A stretch of 64,000 nt of DNA from Salipiger sp. H15 (GTDB lineage: Bacteria > Pseudomonadota > Alphaproteobacteria > Rhodobacterales > Rhodobacteraceae), in the NCBI RefSeq assembly GCF_040409955.1, contig NZ_CP123384.1, positions 2,799,501-2,863,500 on the forward strand. The letters are read 5' to 3'. Under the pieces are notes generated by a model that saw only the letters and a list, made by a program, of their open reading frames with translations, searched no databases and was not told the origin of the DNA. The position numbers and the translations under genes are program-made. This document shows, piece after piece, positions 38,904 through 47,478 of the stretch; within the stretch, counting starts at the first letter, position 1, and each line of letters opens with the position of its first letter.

Positions 38904-39223
38904 CGCCTGTCTCCCTTCTGGCACTGACTTCAGGCATCGAGTCGGTCACGCTTCTGCAGCGGCCGGGAGGGGCGCGCGCCGCGCCGCCGTCCGGCAACAG
39001 GGTTAATCGACAATGGTTTACAAAGACTTGCCGCCACTGCCCCGAAAGGCCGCCGCTGCCATGCACCGTGTGCAAGGCGGGTGTGGAATTCCGTCAATTG
39101 TTCTGCGCTGCAGCAAGGCCTAGGTTAGCGCCAACGGCAGGGTGACCTTCGCATCGCCCCGACCCGGAATTTCGACCAGACCGACCCGCAGATGCGGCGC
39201 CTTCCCGATGGAGGCGTCCGCCG
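38904..39223. other. Intergenic region without a gene
   Basis: Some 320 bases between divergent small genes. It holds start signals of both (AAGGGAG on the minus side, GGAGG on the plus side). The sequence GGTTAATCGACAATGGTTTACAAAG (given here only as a location, near 39000) is the AT-richest part and may contain promoters. No other structure was found. Confidence 0.4.
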
Positions 39224-39403
39224 ATGAAATGGAACAGAGCCATGACCAAAGCCATCAATGCCGTCCGTGACAGCTTCGCCCGCCGTTTCGCCTATCGCCG
39301 CACCCGCCAGGCGCTGATGTCCCTGCCGCTGCGCACCCGCATCGACTGCGACATCGCCGGCCGCGAGGCCGAGACCGCGCGCATCGCCGTCTACGGCCAC
39401 TGA
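39224..39403 (+). CDS. DUF1127-like small basic protein
   Basis: The 59-residue protein starts at ATG 39224, which has GGAGG nine bases upstream; the internal ATG 39242 lacks one. It is strongly basic, with AINAVRDSFARRFAYRRTRQ and ALMSLPLRTRIDCDIAGRE. The pattern of Arg-rich helix then a segment L-x-x-L-x-x-R-x-L-x-D-I is that of DUF1127 (YjiS) proteins, RNA-binding regulators in alphaproteobacteria. Assignment is tentative because of length. Confidence 0.6.
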   Translation: MKWNRAMTKAINAVRDSFARRFAYRRTRQALMSLPLRTRIDCDIAGREAETARIAVYGH

Positions 39404-39431
39404 GAATCGAAGGCTGGTCCGCCGCCGCGGA

Positions 39432-39929
39432 TCAGCCCTTTGCGAAGCGCGCCTTCAGCGCTTCGTTGACGGTCGGCGTGACGAACTTGCTCACGTCGCC
39501 GTTCAGCCGGGCGATCTCCTTCACCAGCTTGGACGCGATCGCCTGGTGCCGGGCCTCGGCCATCAGGAAGACCGTCTCGATGCTGGTGTCGAGCGCGCGG
39601 TTCATCCCGACCATCTGGAATTCGTATTCGAAATCGGCCACGGCGCGCAGCCCGCGGATGATGATCTGCGCCCCCACGTCGCGGGCGCAGTCGATCAGCA
39701 GGTTCTCGAACGGATGCGCGACGATCTCGGTGCCGGTCTGCTCGGAGAGCCCGGCGCATTCGGTCTCGATCATCGCGACGCGCTCCTCGAGGTTGAACAG
39801 CGGGCCCTTGTCGCGGTTGATCGCGACCCCGATCACGAGCCGGTCCACCAGCGCCGAGGCGCGGCGGATGATGTCCATATGGCCCAGCGTGATCGGATCG
39901 AAGGTTCCGGGATAAAGGCCGATGCGCAT
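39432..39929 (-). CDS. coaD: Phosphopantetheine adenylyltransferase
   Basis: The 165-residue enzyme starts at ATG 39929 behind GGAGG. The nucleotidyltransferase signature is GLYPGTFDPITLGHMDII, with the TxGH motif, and the second motif is FLMAEARHQAIASKLVKEIA (ISSxxVR/K-type). It makes dephospho-CoA from 4'-phosphopantetheine and ATP. IIRGLRAVADFEYEFQMVGMN is the central conserved strand. The CBS gene lies upstream on the same strand with about 100 bases between. Confidence 0.95.
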   Translation of the reverse strand: MRIGLYPGTFDPITLGHMDIIRRASALVDRLVIGVAINRDKGPLFNLEERVAMIETECAGLSEQTGTEIVAHPFENLLIDCARDVGAQIIIRGLRAVADFEYEFQMVGMNRALDTSIETVFLMAEARHQAIASKLVKEIARLNGDVSKFVTPTVNEALKARFAKG

Positions 39930-40032
39930 GTGGTCCTCCAGGGTCGCCAGCGGGGGCATGTCCGGCGCACGCAACGATATTGCGTCCGGGAATGCAACCC
40001 CGAAACCGGCCTTCCCTGTGTGGAGCCCCGGC

Positions 40033-40467
40033 TCAGAACCCCATGATCATGCCCTGGAGCGCGTCCTTCTCCATGGCCAGCTCGGCGATCTGCGCCTTCA
40101 CCACGTCGCCGATCGAGATGATGCCGACCAGCATCCCGTCCTCGACCACCGGCATGTGGCGGAATCGCCCCTCGGTCATGCGGGCCAGCACGACGTTGGT
40201 GTCCTCGTCACGGGTGCAGACCTGCAGCTTGCGCGTCATCAGCTCCTCGCAGGCCATGCTCAGGACGCTGGCGCCCTGCGCGGCAAGCGCGCGCACGATG
40301 TCGCGCTCCGAAAGGATCCCCACCGGCCTCTGCCCGTCTTCCGAGATCACCACGCCACCGATCCGCCGTTCGGAAAGAACCTGCGCGGCGTCGCCGACGC
40401 TGCTGCCGGGGGTGACGGTGACCACGCCGTCGTCGGACTTGTCCTTGAGAATCTGTTGTACCTGCAT
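40033..40467 (-). CDS. Two-CBS-domain protein
   Basis: The 144-residue protein consists of a CBS pair. The first is about 15-65 (VTVTPGSSVGDAAQVLSERR ... GILSERDIVRALA), the second about 78-130 (VCTRDEDTNVVLARMTEGRFRHMPVVEDG ... GIISIGDVVKAQIAELA). Such stand-alone proteins bind adenine nucleotides and modulate enzymes or channels. It precedes coaD in the same direction, a neighbourhood compatible with an adenylate-sensing role. Confidence 0.85.
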   Translation of the reverse strand: MQVQQILKDKSDDGVVTVTPGSSVGDAAQVLSERRIGGVVISEDGQRPVGILSERDIVRALAAQGASVLSMACEELMTRKLQVCTRDEDTNVVLARMTEGRFRHMPVVEDGMLVGIISIGDVVKAQIAELAMEKDALQGMIMGF

Positions 40468-40582
40468 GCGGCTTTCCTCCTAAGCGCTGCTGACACCTTC
40501 CAGCGTCCGCCCGCCGCGGAGTTCTGTCAACCGCGACGTCCGGTTTATGCGTCGGGCTGGCACGCCCGCGCCTTCCGCAGGG

Positions 40583-41482
40583 TCAGGACGCGGCCGCCTC
40601 GAGCGCCGCCAGCTCGCGGCGCATAGCCTCCGCCAGAAGCGCTGCGAATCCGTTAAGGCGGGCGTGGCGGCGGTCGTCGGCGTGGCGCACGAGGTAGAAG
40701 CTGCGGGTGAGAGAGACCTCGCCGGGCAGCACCTTGCGCAGCCCCGGCGCGGCGGGCAGCGCGAAATCGTGCACGATCCCCAGCCCTGCCCCCAGCCGCA
40801 GCCAGTGGAACTGCACCGCCACCGAGTTCGAGGCGAGCCGCACCCGCTCGAGCCCGAGATCGCTGAGGTAGTCGAGCTCGCGGTCGAAGATCATGTCGGG
40901 GATGTAACCGACGATCCGGTGCCCCTGCAGGTCGGCGCGGCTGCGGATCGGGGCGTGCCGGGCGAGGTAATCCTCCGAGGCCGCGAGGTGCAGCCGGTAG
41001 TCCGAGATCTTCTGCACCACCAGCCGCCCCGCCGTGGGGGCCGAGACGGCGATCGCCATGTCCGCCTCGCGCCGCGACAGGTTCACCACGCGCGGCAGCG
41101 AGACGATCTGCAGGTCGAGCCCGGGGTTGGCCTCGGCGATCTTCGCGCAGACCTGCGGCAGCAGGAAGTTGGCGCAGCCGTCGGGGGCGCCGATGCGAAT
41201 CTGCCCGGCAAAGCCCTCGGACGCGCCCATCAGCGCCTGCGCGCCCTGCCCCAGCGCCGCCTCGGCGCTTTCCGCATGGACCAGCAGCCGCGCCCCGGCC
41301 TCGGTCAGCGTGTAGCCCTGCGGCGACTTGGCAAAGAGCGGATGCCCCAGCGCCTGCTCGAGCCGCGCGACGCGCCGCCCCACCGTCGCCGGGTCCATGC
41401 GCAGCACCCGCCCCGCCGCCGACAGGCTCTCGCCCCGCGCCACGGCAAGGAAAATCCGCAAATCATCCCAGTTCTCCCGCAT
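40583..41482 (-). CDS. LysR-family transcription regulator
   Basis: The 299-residue protein starts most likely at ATG 41482 (MRENWDDLRIFLAVARGESL). The HTH is LSAAGRVLRMDPATVGRRVARLEQALGHPLFAK (about 19-50). The effector domain follows with IRIGAPDGCANFLLPQV. It is divergent from mmsA with 96 bases between, the classical LysR layout, so it likely controls mmsA and itself. Effector probably an intermediate of valine or propionate-type degradation, by inference. Confidence 0.85.
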   Translation of the reverse strand: MRENWDDLRIFLAVARGESLSAAGRVLRMDPATVGRRVARLEQALGHPLFAKSPQGYTLTEAGARLLVHAESAEAALGQGAQALMGASEGFAGQIRIGAPDGCANFLLPQVCAKIAEANPGLDLQIVSLPRVVNLSRREADMAIAVSAPTAGRLVVQKISDYRLHLAASEDYLARHAPIRSRADLQGHRIVGYIPDMIFDRELDYLSDLGLERVRLASNSVAVQFHWLRLGAGLGIVHDFALPAAPGLRKVLPGEVSLTRSFYLVRHADDRRHARLNGFAALLAEAMRRELAALEAAAS

Positions 41483-41578
41483 GGCGCACCTGAATTTTTG
41501 CAAAACCTTTTTGCCGGATTACCCCTGTCCGCTGCATTTCCGCAAGGCTAGAGTGCCGGCCAACAGAAGGAGGCTGCA

Positions 41579-43078
41579 ATGCAGGAACTTACCCATTTCA
41601 TCAACGGCGCGCATGTGAAGGGCACCTCGGGCCGTTTCAGCGACGTCTTCAACCCCGCCACCGGCGAGGTGCAGGCCCGCGTCCCGCTGGCGACCGTGGA
41701 AGAGCTGAACGACGCCGTGGCCAAGGCCGCCGAGGCGCAGAAGGGCTGGGCCGCGACCAACCCGCAGCGCCGCGCCCGCGTCATGATGAAGTTCGGCCAG
41801 CTCATCAACGAGCACATGGACGAGCTCGCGGAGCTGGTCTCGCGCGAGCATGGCAAGACCCTGCCCGACGGGCGCGGCGACGTGCAGCGCGGTCTCGAGG
41901 TGGTCGAGGTCTGCATGGGCGCGCCGCACATGCTGAAGGGCGACTTCACCGATGACGGCGGCCCGGGCATCGACCTTTACTCCATGCGCCAGCCGCTCGG
42001 CGTGGTCGCCGGCATAACCCCGTTCAACTTCCCGGCGATGATCCCGCTCTGGAAGATGGCCCCGGCGCTGGTCTGCGGCAACGCGATGATCCTCAAGCCC
42101 TCCGAGCGCTGCCCCTCGACCTCGCTGCGGCTTGCCGAGCTGCTGATCGAGGCCGGCCTGCCCGAGGGCGTGCTGCAGGTGGTCAACGGTGACAAGGAAG
42201 TGGTCGACGCGATCCTCGACAACGAGACGATCCAGGCCGTGGGCTTCGTCGGCTCGACGCCGATCGCGCAGTACATCTATGGCCGCGCCGCCACCAACGG
42301 CAAGCGCGCGCAGTGCTTCGGCGGTGCCAAGAACCACATGATCATCATGCCCGACGCCGACCTCGACAAGGCCGCCGACGCGCTGGTCGGTGCCGGCTTC
42401 GGCGCGGCGGGCGAACGTTGCATGGCGATCTCGGTGGCCGTGCCGGTGGGCGCAGAGACCGCCGATGCGCTGATCGAGAAACTGGTGCCGCGCATCGAGA
42501 AGCTGAAGGTCGGCCCCTACACCGCGGGCGAGGACGTCGACTACGGCCCGGTCATCACCGCCGCCGCCAAGGCCCGGATCGACGGTCTCGTCAGCTCGGG
42601 TGTCGAGCAGGGCGCGAGTCTCGTGATCGACGGCCGCGACTTCTCGCTGCAGGGCTATGAGGACGGCTTCTTCGTCGGCCCGTCGCTCTTCGACAACGTG
42701 ACGCCCGACATGGACATCTACAAGGAAGAGATCTTCGGCCCGGTGCTGAGCACGGTCCGCGCCGGCTCCTACGAGGAAGCGCTCGAGCTGGTGATCGACA
42801 ACCCCTACGGCAACGGCACGGCGATCTACACCGCCGATGGCGACACCGCGCGCGACTTTGCGCACCGGGTGAACGTGGGCATGGTCGGCATCAACTTCCC
42901 GATCCCGGTGCCGCTCTCGTACCACACCTTCGGCGGCTGGAAGAAATCGGCCTTCGGCGATCTCAACCAGTACGGCCCCGACGCCTTCCGCTTCTACACC
43001 AAGACCAAGACCGTCACGGCGCGCTGGTTCTCGGGCATCAAGGACGGCGCGGCGTTCAACTTCAAGGCGATGGACTGA
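41579..43078 (+). CDS. mmsA: Methylmalonate-semialdehyde dehydrogenase (CoA-acylating)
   Basis: The 499-residue enzyme starts at ATG 41579 behind a perfect AAGGAGG. It is an aldehyde dehydrogenase with the CoA-acylating features of the MmsA group: GVVAGITPFNFPAMIPLWK, KPSERCP, FVGSTPIAQYIY and the catalytic Cys in GERCMAISVAV. It converts methylmalonate semialdehyde to propionyl-CoA in valine and thymine breakdown, and also malonate semialdehyde to acetyl-CoA (inositol route). A LysR gene is divergent. Confidence 0.93.
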   Translation: MQELTHFINGAHVKGTSGRFSDVFNPATGEVQARVPLATVEELNDAVAKAAEAQKGWAATNPQRRARVMMKFGQLINEHMDELAELVSREHGKTLPDGRGDVQRGLEVVEVCMGAPHMLKGDFTDDGGPGIDLYSMRQPLGVVAGITPFNFPAMIPLWKMAPALVCGNAMILKPSERCPSTSLRLAELLIEAGLPEGVLQVVNGDKEVVDAILDNETIQAVGFVGSTPIAQYIYGRAATNGKRAQCFGGAKNHMIIMPDADLDKAADALVGAGFGAAGERCMAISVAVPVGAETADALIEKLVPRIEKLKVGPYTAGEDVDYGPVITAAAKARIDGLVSSGVEQGASLVIDGRDFSLQGYEDGFFVGPSLFDNVTPDMDIYKEEIFGPVLSTVRAGSYEEALELVIDNPYGNGTAIYTADGDTARDFAHRVNVGMVGINFPIPVPLSYHTFGGWKKSAFGDLNQYGPDAFRFYTKTKTVTARWFSGIKDGAAFNFKAMD

Positions 43079-43136
43079 CCTTCTTCCTGCCGGTGCGTGG
43101 CCCCGAGGCCACGCCGGCAGGATTTCCGCAGCCTTC

Positions 43137-43168
43137 AGGGCCGTCCCCATATGCGGGGCGGCCCTTTT
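43137..43168 (+). terminator. Terminator of mmsA
   Basis: Arms AGGGCCG-CCCC and GGGG-CGGCCCT (one unpaired T) around ATATGC, followed by TTTT. It ends 90 bases past the stop. Confidence 0.8.
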
Positions 43169-43277
43169 CCATTGCTGGACGCCGGGCGCGCAGAAAAAGA
43201 TGTAAATGAGAGTCATCGTTGACGCTGACAGGTGAAATAGACAACGCTCTGACGAAACAAGAAAAAAACTTGGGAAT

Positions 43278-43697
43278 ATGACAGTCAGCTTTCGCATCCT
43301 GCAAAAACACGGTCTCGTCTTCGTGCGATACGAGGGGCGCGCCCGGCTTGCGGAGACGATGGCGGCCTTCGGCGAATATGCCACCCATCCGGATTTCCGC
43401 CCCGGCCAGAAGCAGCTCGTCGACCTTTCCGGCCTGACCGGCTGGGATGGCGATTTCCTCGAGCTGATGAAGATACAGGCCCGCAAGGCCGAGGCGCTCA
43501 CCTCGGTCGAGAGCCAGACCCTGCTGGTCTATTACGCCCCCACCCCGATCAGCTTCAAACTCAGCAAGCTGGTGCTCAATTCCTGGGACGGTCTCGACGG
43601 GATCGTGACGCTGGTGCAGCAAAGCGAGATGGGCTGCCTGACGCTGCTGGGGGTGGCGGAGCGGAGCTTCGCGCAATTGCTGGAAAACGCCGGGTAG
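43278..43697 (+). CDS. 139-residue protein of unknown function, paralogue A
   Basis: The product reads FRILQKHGLVFVRYEGRARL at its start and has the same length and the same strand-helix order as the gene at 43824: FRILx(4)xxVyxxyxG, then a P-x(4)-G segment, a VxLSGxT or IDNSGIT strand, and a VxYYxPxxxGF-type centre (LLVYYAPTPISFKLSKLVL). The fold resembles STAS or SpoIIAA-like domains, but the identity cannot be fixed. No signal peptide or membrane segment. It stands alone between terminator-bounded units. Confidence 0.65.
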   Translation: MTVSFRILQKHGLVFVRYEGRARLAETMAAFGEYATHPDFRPGQKQLVDLSGLTGWDGDFLELMKIQARKAEALTSVESQTLLVYYAPTPISFKLSKLVLNSWDGLDGIVTLVQQSEMGCLTLLGVAERSFAQLLENAG

Positions 43698-43823
43698 ACC
43701 CGCTGCCGCGGGGTCAGCCACGGGCCGAAAGTCGCCAAGGCGACATATCGTTTGACAGATCCGCCGGGACGTAGCACATGACTCCAAGGCGCGTCAGCAC
43801 ATTTGTCCTTCGGGGAGAGCGAT

Positions 43824-44243
43824 ATGTCGGGGGATTTCAGGATTCTTGCAGACCGCAATATGGTCTACCTGAAGTTTTTCGGTGACACCTGCATCGACGA
43901 ATGCAACCGGACCGTCGCCAGCCTCATCTCCGACCCGGAATGGCGGAGCGGTCTGGGACTGCTGATCGACAATTCCGGGATTACCTCCTACCGGGGAGGT
44001 TTTTCGAAATTGCAGTGGCTCTGCGCGCAGATCGAGGAATCCGGCGCATTCGACGACTGCGCCGCTCCGGTGGCCTATTACTCGCCCTCCGATCTTGGAT
44101 TCGGCGTCGCGCGCATGGCCCAGCAGGTGCTGTCCTCGCGCCTGCCGCTCGAGATCCACGTCTTCCGCGACGAGGCCCAGGCGCTCGCCCGGCTCGGCCA
44201 GCGCGAGACCCGGCTTGCCGATCTCTTCGCCGCCACCGCCTGA
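43824..44243 (+). CDS. 139-residue protein of unknown function, paralogue B
   Basis: The product starts at ATG 43824 behind GGGGAG. FRILADRNMVYLKFFGDTCI matches the start of the paralogue upstream. Then follow the PEWRSGLGLLIDNSGITSYRG segment and CAAPVAYYSPSDLGFGVARM. Both have exactly 139 residues. Tandem duplication, followed by strong divergence, best explains the pair. STAS-like switch proteins are one possibility; cytosolic location is likely. Confidence 0.65.
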   Translation: MSGDFRILADRNMVYLKFFGDTCIDECNRTVASLISDPEWRSGLGLLIDNSGITSYRGGFSKLQWLCAQIEESGAFDDCAAPVAYYSPSDLGFGVARMAQQVLSSRLPLEIHVFRDEAQALARLGQRETRLADLFAATA

Positions 44244-44310
44244 GGCAGGCCCTGCGCGCCGCGCGCAGATCTCCCATTGAAAGCCCCGCGCCGCCGTCCT
44301 ATATGTTGGA

Positions 44311-44612
44311 TGTCCCGCAAGGGACTATGGGCATAAACGCGCATGGAATAAACGGATCGGACCCGGGGGCGGTACCCGGCGGCTCCACCAAAAAACCCGT
44401 CGTTGGGGTTCATGGGGCCGAAATAGGATCGACGAACGCGTAAAGATGTAGCTTTGTCCCGGTGAGATACCACCGTTATCGGTTCATTAAGCATAATTGC
44501 CAACGACAATCGTGCTCCGGTTGCTCTGGCTGCGTAAGCAGTCCGAAAAACCGAACTTTAAGCCCTTGGGCCTAGCAGCTTAAGGCGGGGTTCGCAGGTA
44601 CCTGGCAACAGA
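44311..44612 (+). ncRNA. ssrA: Permuted two-piece tmRNA
   Basis: The order is permuted as in alphaproteobacteria: the 3' acceptor part comes first and ends in TCCACCA (44384-44390), then an intervening loop, then the coding part beginning at GGGGCCG (44414). GGGGCCG and CGGCTCC pair as a seven-base acceptor stem. The tag frame at 44499 encodes ANDNRAPVALAA then TAA. Outer ends are approximate. tmRNA frees stalled ribosomes and adds the degradation tag, recognised with SspB (gene at 46807) by ClpXP. Confidence 0.93.
44499..44537 (+). CDS. tmRNA proteolysis tag ANDNRAPVALAA
   Basis: Thirteen codons within ssrA, from GCC (Ala, the resume codon) to TAA. The Ala-Leu-Ala-Ala end is the ClpX recognition signal. 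This is not a free gene but the tag-coding part of the tmRNA. Confidence 0.93.
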   Translation, partial: ANDNRAPVALAA

Positions 44613-44693
44613 AACCTGCACTTCCTCCCCCCCCAGAATTCCCCCAGAATTCCCCCACCATCCCCCGACGATCAGCGGGATTGACCCCGCGTA

Positions 44694-45380
44694 ATGCGGC
44701 TGTCAGCATCGCGCATGGCCCCTGTTCACGTCGCAAGTCTTGCCCTGCTCACGGCGCTCTGCGCCGCCCAGGCCCGCGCCTGCGAAACCGCGCTGCTGCT
44801 GGCCATGGACGTGTCGAACTCGGTCGATCCCGCCGAATATGCCATCCAGGCCGAGGGGCTTGCGCTTGCCCTGCGCGATCCGCAGATCGCCGAGATCATG
44901 GTCGAGGACCGCGTGGCGCTGGCGGTGATGCAATGGTCGGGCCCCGGGCACCAGGCGCTGGTGCTGGGCTGGACCGAGATCGCCGAGCCCGCCGATCTTG
45001 CCGCCTTTGCCGAGGCCGCGCTTCGCATGGAGCGGGTCTTCGTCCTCTCGGACACGGCGCCCGGCGCGGCACTGCACGCGGCGCTCGACGCGATCGAGAT
45101 CGCCCCCGCCTGCGAGCGGCTGGTGATCGACGTCTCGGGCGACGGCACGCCCAATTCCGGCCCGCCCGCCTCTGCCGCGCGGGTCCGCGCCGAGCGCATG
45201 GGCGTGACGGTCAACGGGCTTGCCATCGAGGGACCGGGCCATGGCCTGCCGGTCACCAACTACTACCGGCAGGTGCTGGTCACCCGCGACGGCTTCGTGA
45301 TGACCGCCCGCAGCCACCAGGGCTACGCCGAGACGCTGCGCCGCAAGATCCTGCGCGAGATCGCGCGCGTGCTGGGCTGA
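44694..45380 (+). CDS. DUF1194 secreted VWA-like protein
   Basis: The 228-residue protein starts at ATG 44694 or at 44715. A signal peptide (VASLALLTALCAAQARA|C) is followed by a von Willebrand type A-like domain: LLLAMDVSNSVDP has a DxSxS metal-binding MIDAS start, and VIDVSGDGTPN is the second acidic loop. DUF1194 proteins are periplasmic with no assigned function. The preceding tandem repeat CAGAATTCCCCC (two copies, 44634-44657) is non-coding. Convergent or divergent partners are not evident. Confidence 0.85.
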   Translation: MRLSASRMAPVHVASLALLTALCAAQARACETALLLAMDVSNSVDPAEYAIQAEGLALALRDPQIAEIMVEDRVALAVMQWSGPGHQALVLGWTEIAEPADLAAFAEAALRMERVFVLSDTAPGAALHAALDAIEIAPACERLVIDVSGDGTPNSGPPASAARVRAERMGVTVNGLAIEGPGHGLPVTNYYRQVLVTRDGFVMTARSHQGYAETLRRKILREIARVLG

Positions 45381-45423
45381 GAACGTCGTGAAACCGTCAC
45401 GGGAGCCAAGCCAAATACCTGCC

Positions 45424-46698
45424 ATGACGCCGTTTTCCCAGCTCTTCCTCACCTTCCTGCGCATCGGCCTGCTCAGCTTCGGCGGCCCCGCGGCGCAGAT
45501 CGCCCTGCTGCACCGCGAGATCGTCGAGGAGCGCGGCTGGCTGACCGAACGCCAGTACCTGCAGGCGCTCTCCTTCTGCATGCTGCTGCCCGGACCCGAG
45601 GCGATGCAGCTTGCCACCTGGGCCGGCTGGCGCCTGCGCGGCGTGGCGGGAGGGCTGCTCGCCGGCGGGCTCTTCGTGCTGCCCGGGGCGCTGGTGATCG
45701 CGGTGCTGGCGCTGCTCTACTCGAGCTACGGCACGCGCCCCGAGATCGCGGGGCTGATGCTCGGGGTCAAGGCGACGGTGATCGCGCTGGTGGCGCAGGC
45801 GCTGCTGAAGCTCGCGCGCAAGGTGCTGACCAGCCGAAGCGCGCTGCTCATCGCGGTCTCGGCCTTTGCCGCGCTCTACGTGCTGCACGCCCCCTTCCCG
45901 CTGGTCATCGCCTGCGCCGCGCTGGTCGGCTGGCTCGGCACCGACCGGGCCGCCCCCGCCGAGGTCCAGCCGGTGCCCGCCCCGGTGACCGAGCGGATCT
46001 GGGTCTGGCCACTCTGGGTGACGCTCTGGTTCGCGCCCATGGTGATCGCGGGTCTTGCCGGGCAGACGCTGCTCTACGAGATCGGCATGCTCTTCTCGAA
46101 GCTCGCGGTGTTCTCCTTCGGCGGCGCCTACGCGGTGCTCGCATGGCTCGCGCAGGAGGCGGTGACCGCGCGCGGCTGGCTAGCGCCCGCGCAGATGGCC
46201 GATGCGCTGGGGCTGGCCGAGACCACGCCCGGTCCGCTGATCCTCGTCACCCAGTTCGTCGGCATGATCACCGGCTTTGCCGCCGGCGGCTGGCCGATGG
46301 CGCTGGCGGCCGGGGCGATGGTGCTCTGGGTCACCTTCATCCCCTGTTTCCTGTGGATCTTCGCCTTCGCGCCGCATCTCGAGCGGCTGCTCGCCCGGCC
46401 CCGCCTGCAGGGCGCGCTCGGCGCGATCACCGCCGCGGTGCTGGGCGTCATCGCCAATCTCACCCTGTGGTTCGCCCTGCACGTGCTCTTCGCCGAGACC
46501 CGGATCCCCGCCTTCGGCCCCCTTGCCCCGGAACTGCCGGTGCCCGCCAGCCTGCGCCCGGGCGCGCTCGCGCTGACCCTGCTTGCCGCCGTGCTGCTTG
46601 GTCCGCTGCGCCGCTCGGTGCCGCTCACCCTTGCCGTTACGGCAGGCGCGGCTTTTGCGCTGATCCATTCCTCGGCTTATTCGATAAGCTTTTATTAA
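45424..46698 (+). CDS. chrA: Chromate transporter, ChrA family
   Basis: The 424-residue inner-membrane protein starts at ATG 45424; a GTG upstream at 45388 is a weaker option. It has two homologous halves. The first begins FLRIGLLSFGGPAAQIALLHREIV and contains QALSFCMLLPGPEAMQLATW; the second begins FSKLAVFSFGGAYAVLAWLAQEAV and contains LGLAETTPGPLILVTQFVG. Both carry the FGG and PGP signatures of CHR transporters. It exports chromate, probably with sulfate-related exchange. The two halves have opposite topology in this family. Confidence 0.9.
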   Translation: MTPFSQLFLTFLRIGLLSFGGPAAQIALLHREIVEERGWLTERQYLQALSFCMLLPGPEAMQLATWAGWRLRGVAGGLLAGGLFVLPGALVIAVLALLYSSYGTRPEIAGLMLGVKATVIALVAQALLKLARKVLTSRSALLIAVSAFAALYVLHAPFPLVIACAALVGWLGTDRAAPAEVQPVPAPVTERIWVWPLWVTLWFAPMVIAGLAGQTLLYEIGMLFSKLAVFSFGGAYAVLAWLAQEAVTARGWLAPAQMADALGLAETTPGPLILVTQFVGMITGFAAGGWPMALAAGAMVLWVTFIPCFLWIFAFAPHLERLLARPRLQGALGAITAAVLGVIANLTLWFALHVLFAETRIPAFGPLAPELPVPASLRPGALALTLLAAVLLGPLRRSVPLTLAVTAGAAFALIHSSAYSISFY

Positions 46699-46806
46699 TT
46701 AATGCATTACCCCGAAACGGACATACCCGGCGATTTTTCGCTCCATGTCCCCTTTTCCTCGCTGTCAAATCTAATATGGTGAAACGAAAGCGACGAGGAG
46801 CAGCAC

Positions 46807-47274
46807 ATGCCCGCCGGCATCGACTACGGCAATCTCATGCACCGCGCCATGCGCGGGCTCATCAATGACGTGCTCGCGGGGGTCCAGGAGACCGGCCTGC
46901 CGGGCGACCACCATTTCTTCATCACCTTCGACACCCAGCACCCGGACGTGGAACTGGCCGACTGGCTGTCGGACCGCTACCCGGGCGAGATGACCGTGGT
47001 CATGCAGCACTGGTACGAGGACCTCGACGTCACCGAGGACGGCTTTGCCGTGACGCTCAATTTCGGCGACGCGCCCGAGCGGCTCTACATCCCCTACGAC
47101 GCGATCAAGACCTTCGTCGACCCGTCGGTCGAGTTCGGCCTGCGCTTCGAGACCCACGAGGAAGAGGATGACGACGACGAGCCGACCCCGCCCGATGGCG
47201 GCTCGGACGAGTCCTCGCGCGAGCCGGTCAAGCACGACGCCGAGGTTGTCCGCCTCGATTCCTTCCGTAAATGA
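46807..47274 (+). CDS. sspB: ClpXP adaptor SspB, alphaproteobacterial type
   Basis: The 155-residue protein opens MPAGIDYGNLMHRAMRGLIND and has the SspB core FFITFDTQHPDVELADWLSDRYPGEMTVVMQ followed by VTLNFGDAPERLYIPYDAIKTFVDPSVEFGL. The C-terminus has an acidic run and then the ClpX-binding tail VVRLDSFRK. It binds tmRNA-tagged proteins and delivers them to ClpXP. It lies only 2.2 kb from ssrA. A GGAGG-like site (CGAGGAGCAGCAC) precedes the ATG. Confidence 0.9.
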   Translation: MPAGIDYGNLMHRAMRGLINDVLAGVQETGLPGDHHFFITFDTQHPDVELADWLSDRYPGEMTVVMQHWYEDLDVTEDGFAVTLNFGDAPERLYIPYDAIKTFVDPSVEFGLRFETHEEEDDDDEPTPPDGGSDESSREPVKHDAEVVRLDSFRK

Positions 47275-47278
47275 GCCC

Positions 47279-47296
47279 GCGGGGCGCCCGCCCCGC
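47279..47296. terminator. Hairpin after sspB
   Basis: Arms GCGGGGCG and CGCCCCGC with a CC centre, starting four bases past the stop. No T-run, so a moderate or rho-assisted end. Confidence 0.4.
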
Positions 47297-47478
47297 AGAG
47301 CCATGTCCGACGCGCCGGTGCCCGACAGCCCCGGCGCGTTCGCGTTTCTCGCGGTCATGCACCCGGAAAAGCCGCGTTTTCCCGGCGCTAACACCCGGTC
47401 TGCCCGCCGCTTGCCCGTTGCTCCCGGACCGCGACGCGGCTAAACGGCACACAATGGTATGCTTTGCAGGAGGCACAG

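Noticed and set aside
41519..43501. A 660-residue minus-strand frame opposite mmsA
   Set aside because: It is a shadow of mmsA; composition is His/Arg/Val-rich with no family pattern, and mmsA has a perfect binding site and catalytic motif.
44634..44657. CAGAATTCCCCC tandem repeat as a possible CRISPR or regulatory repeat
   Set aside because: Only two copies with no spacers; looks like simple C-rich slippage after ssrA.
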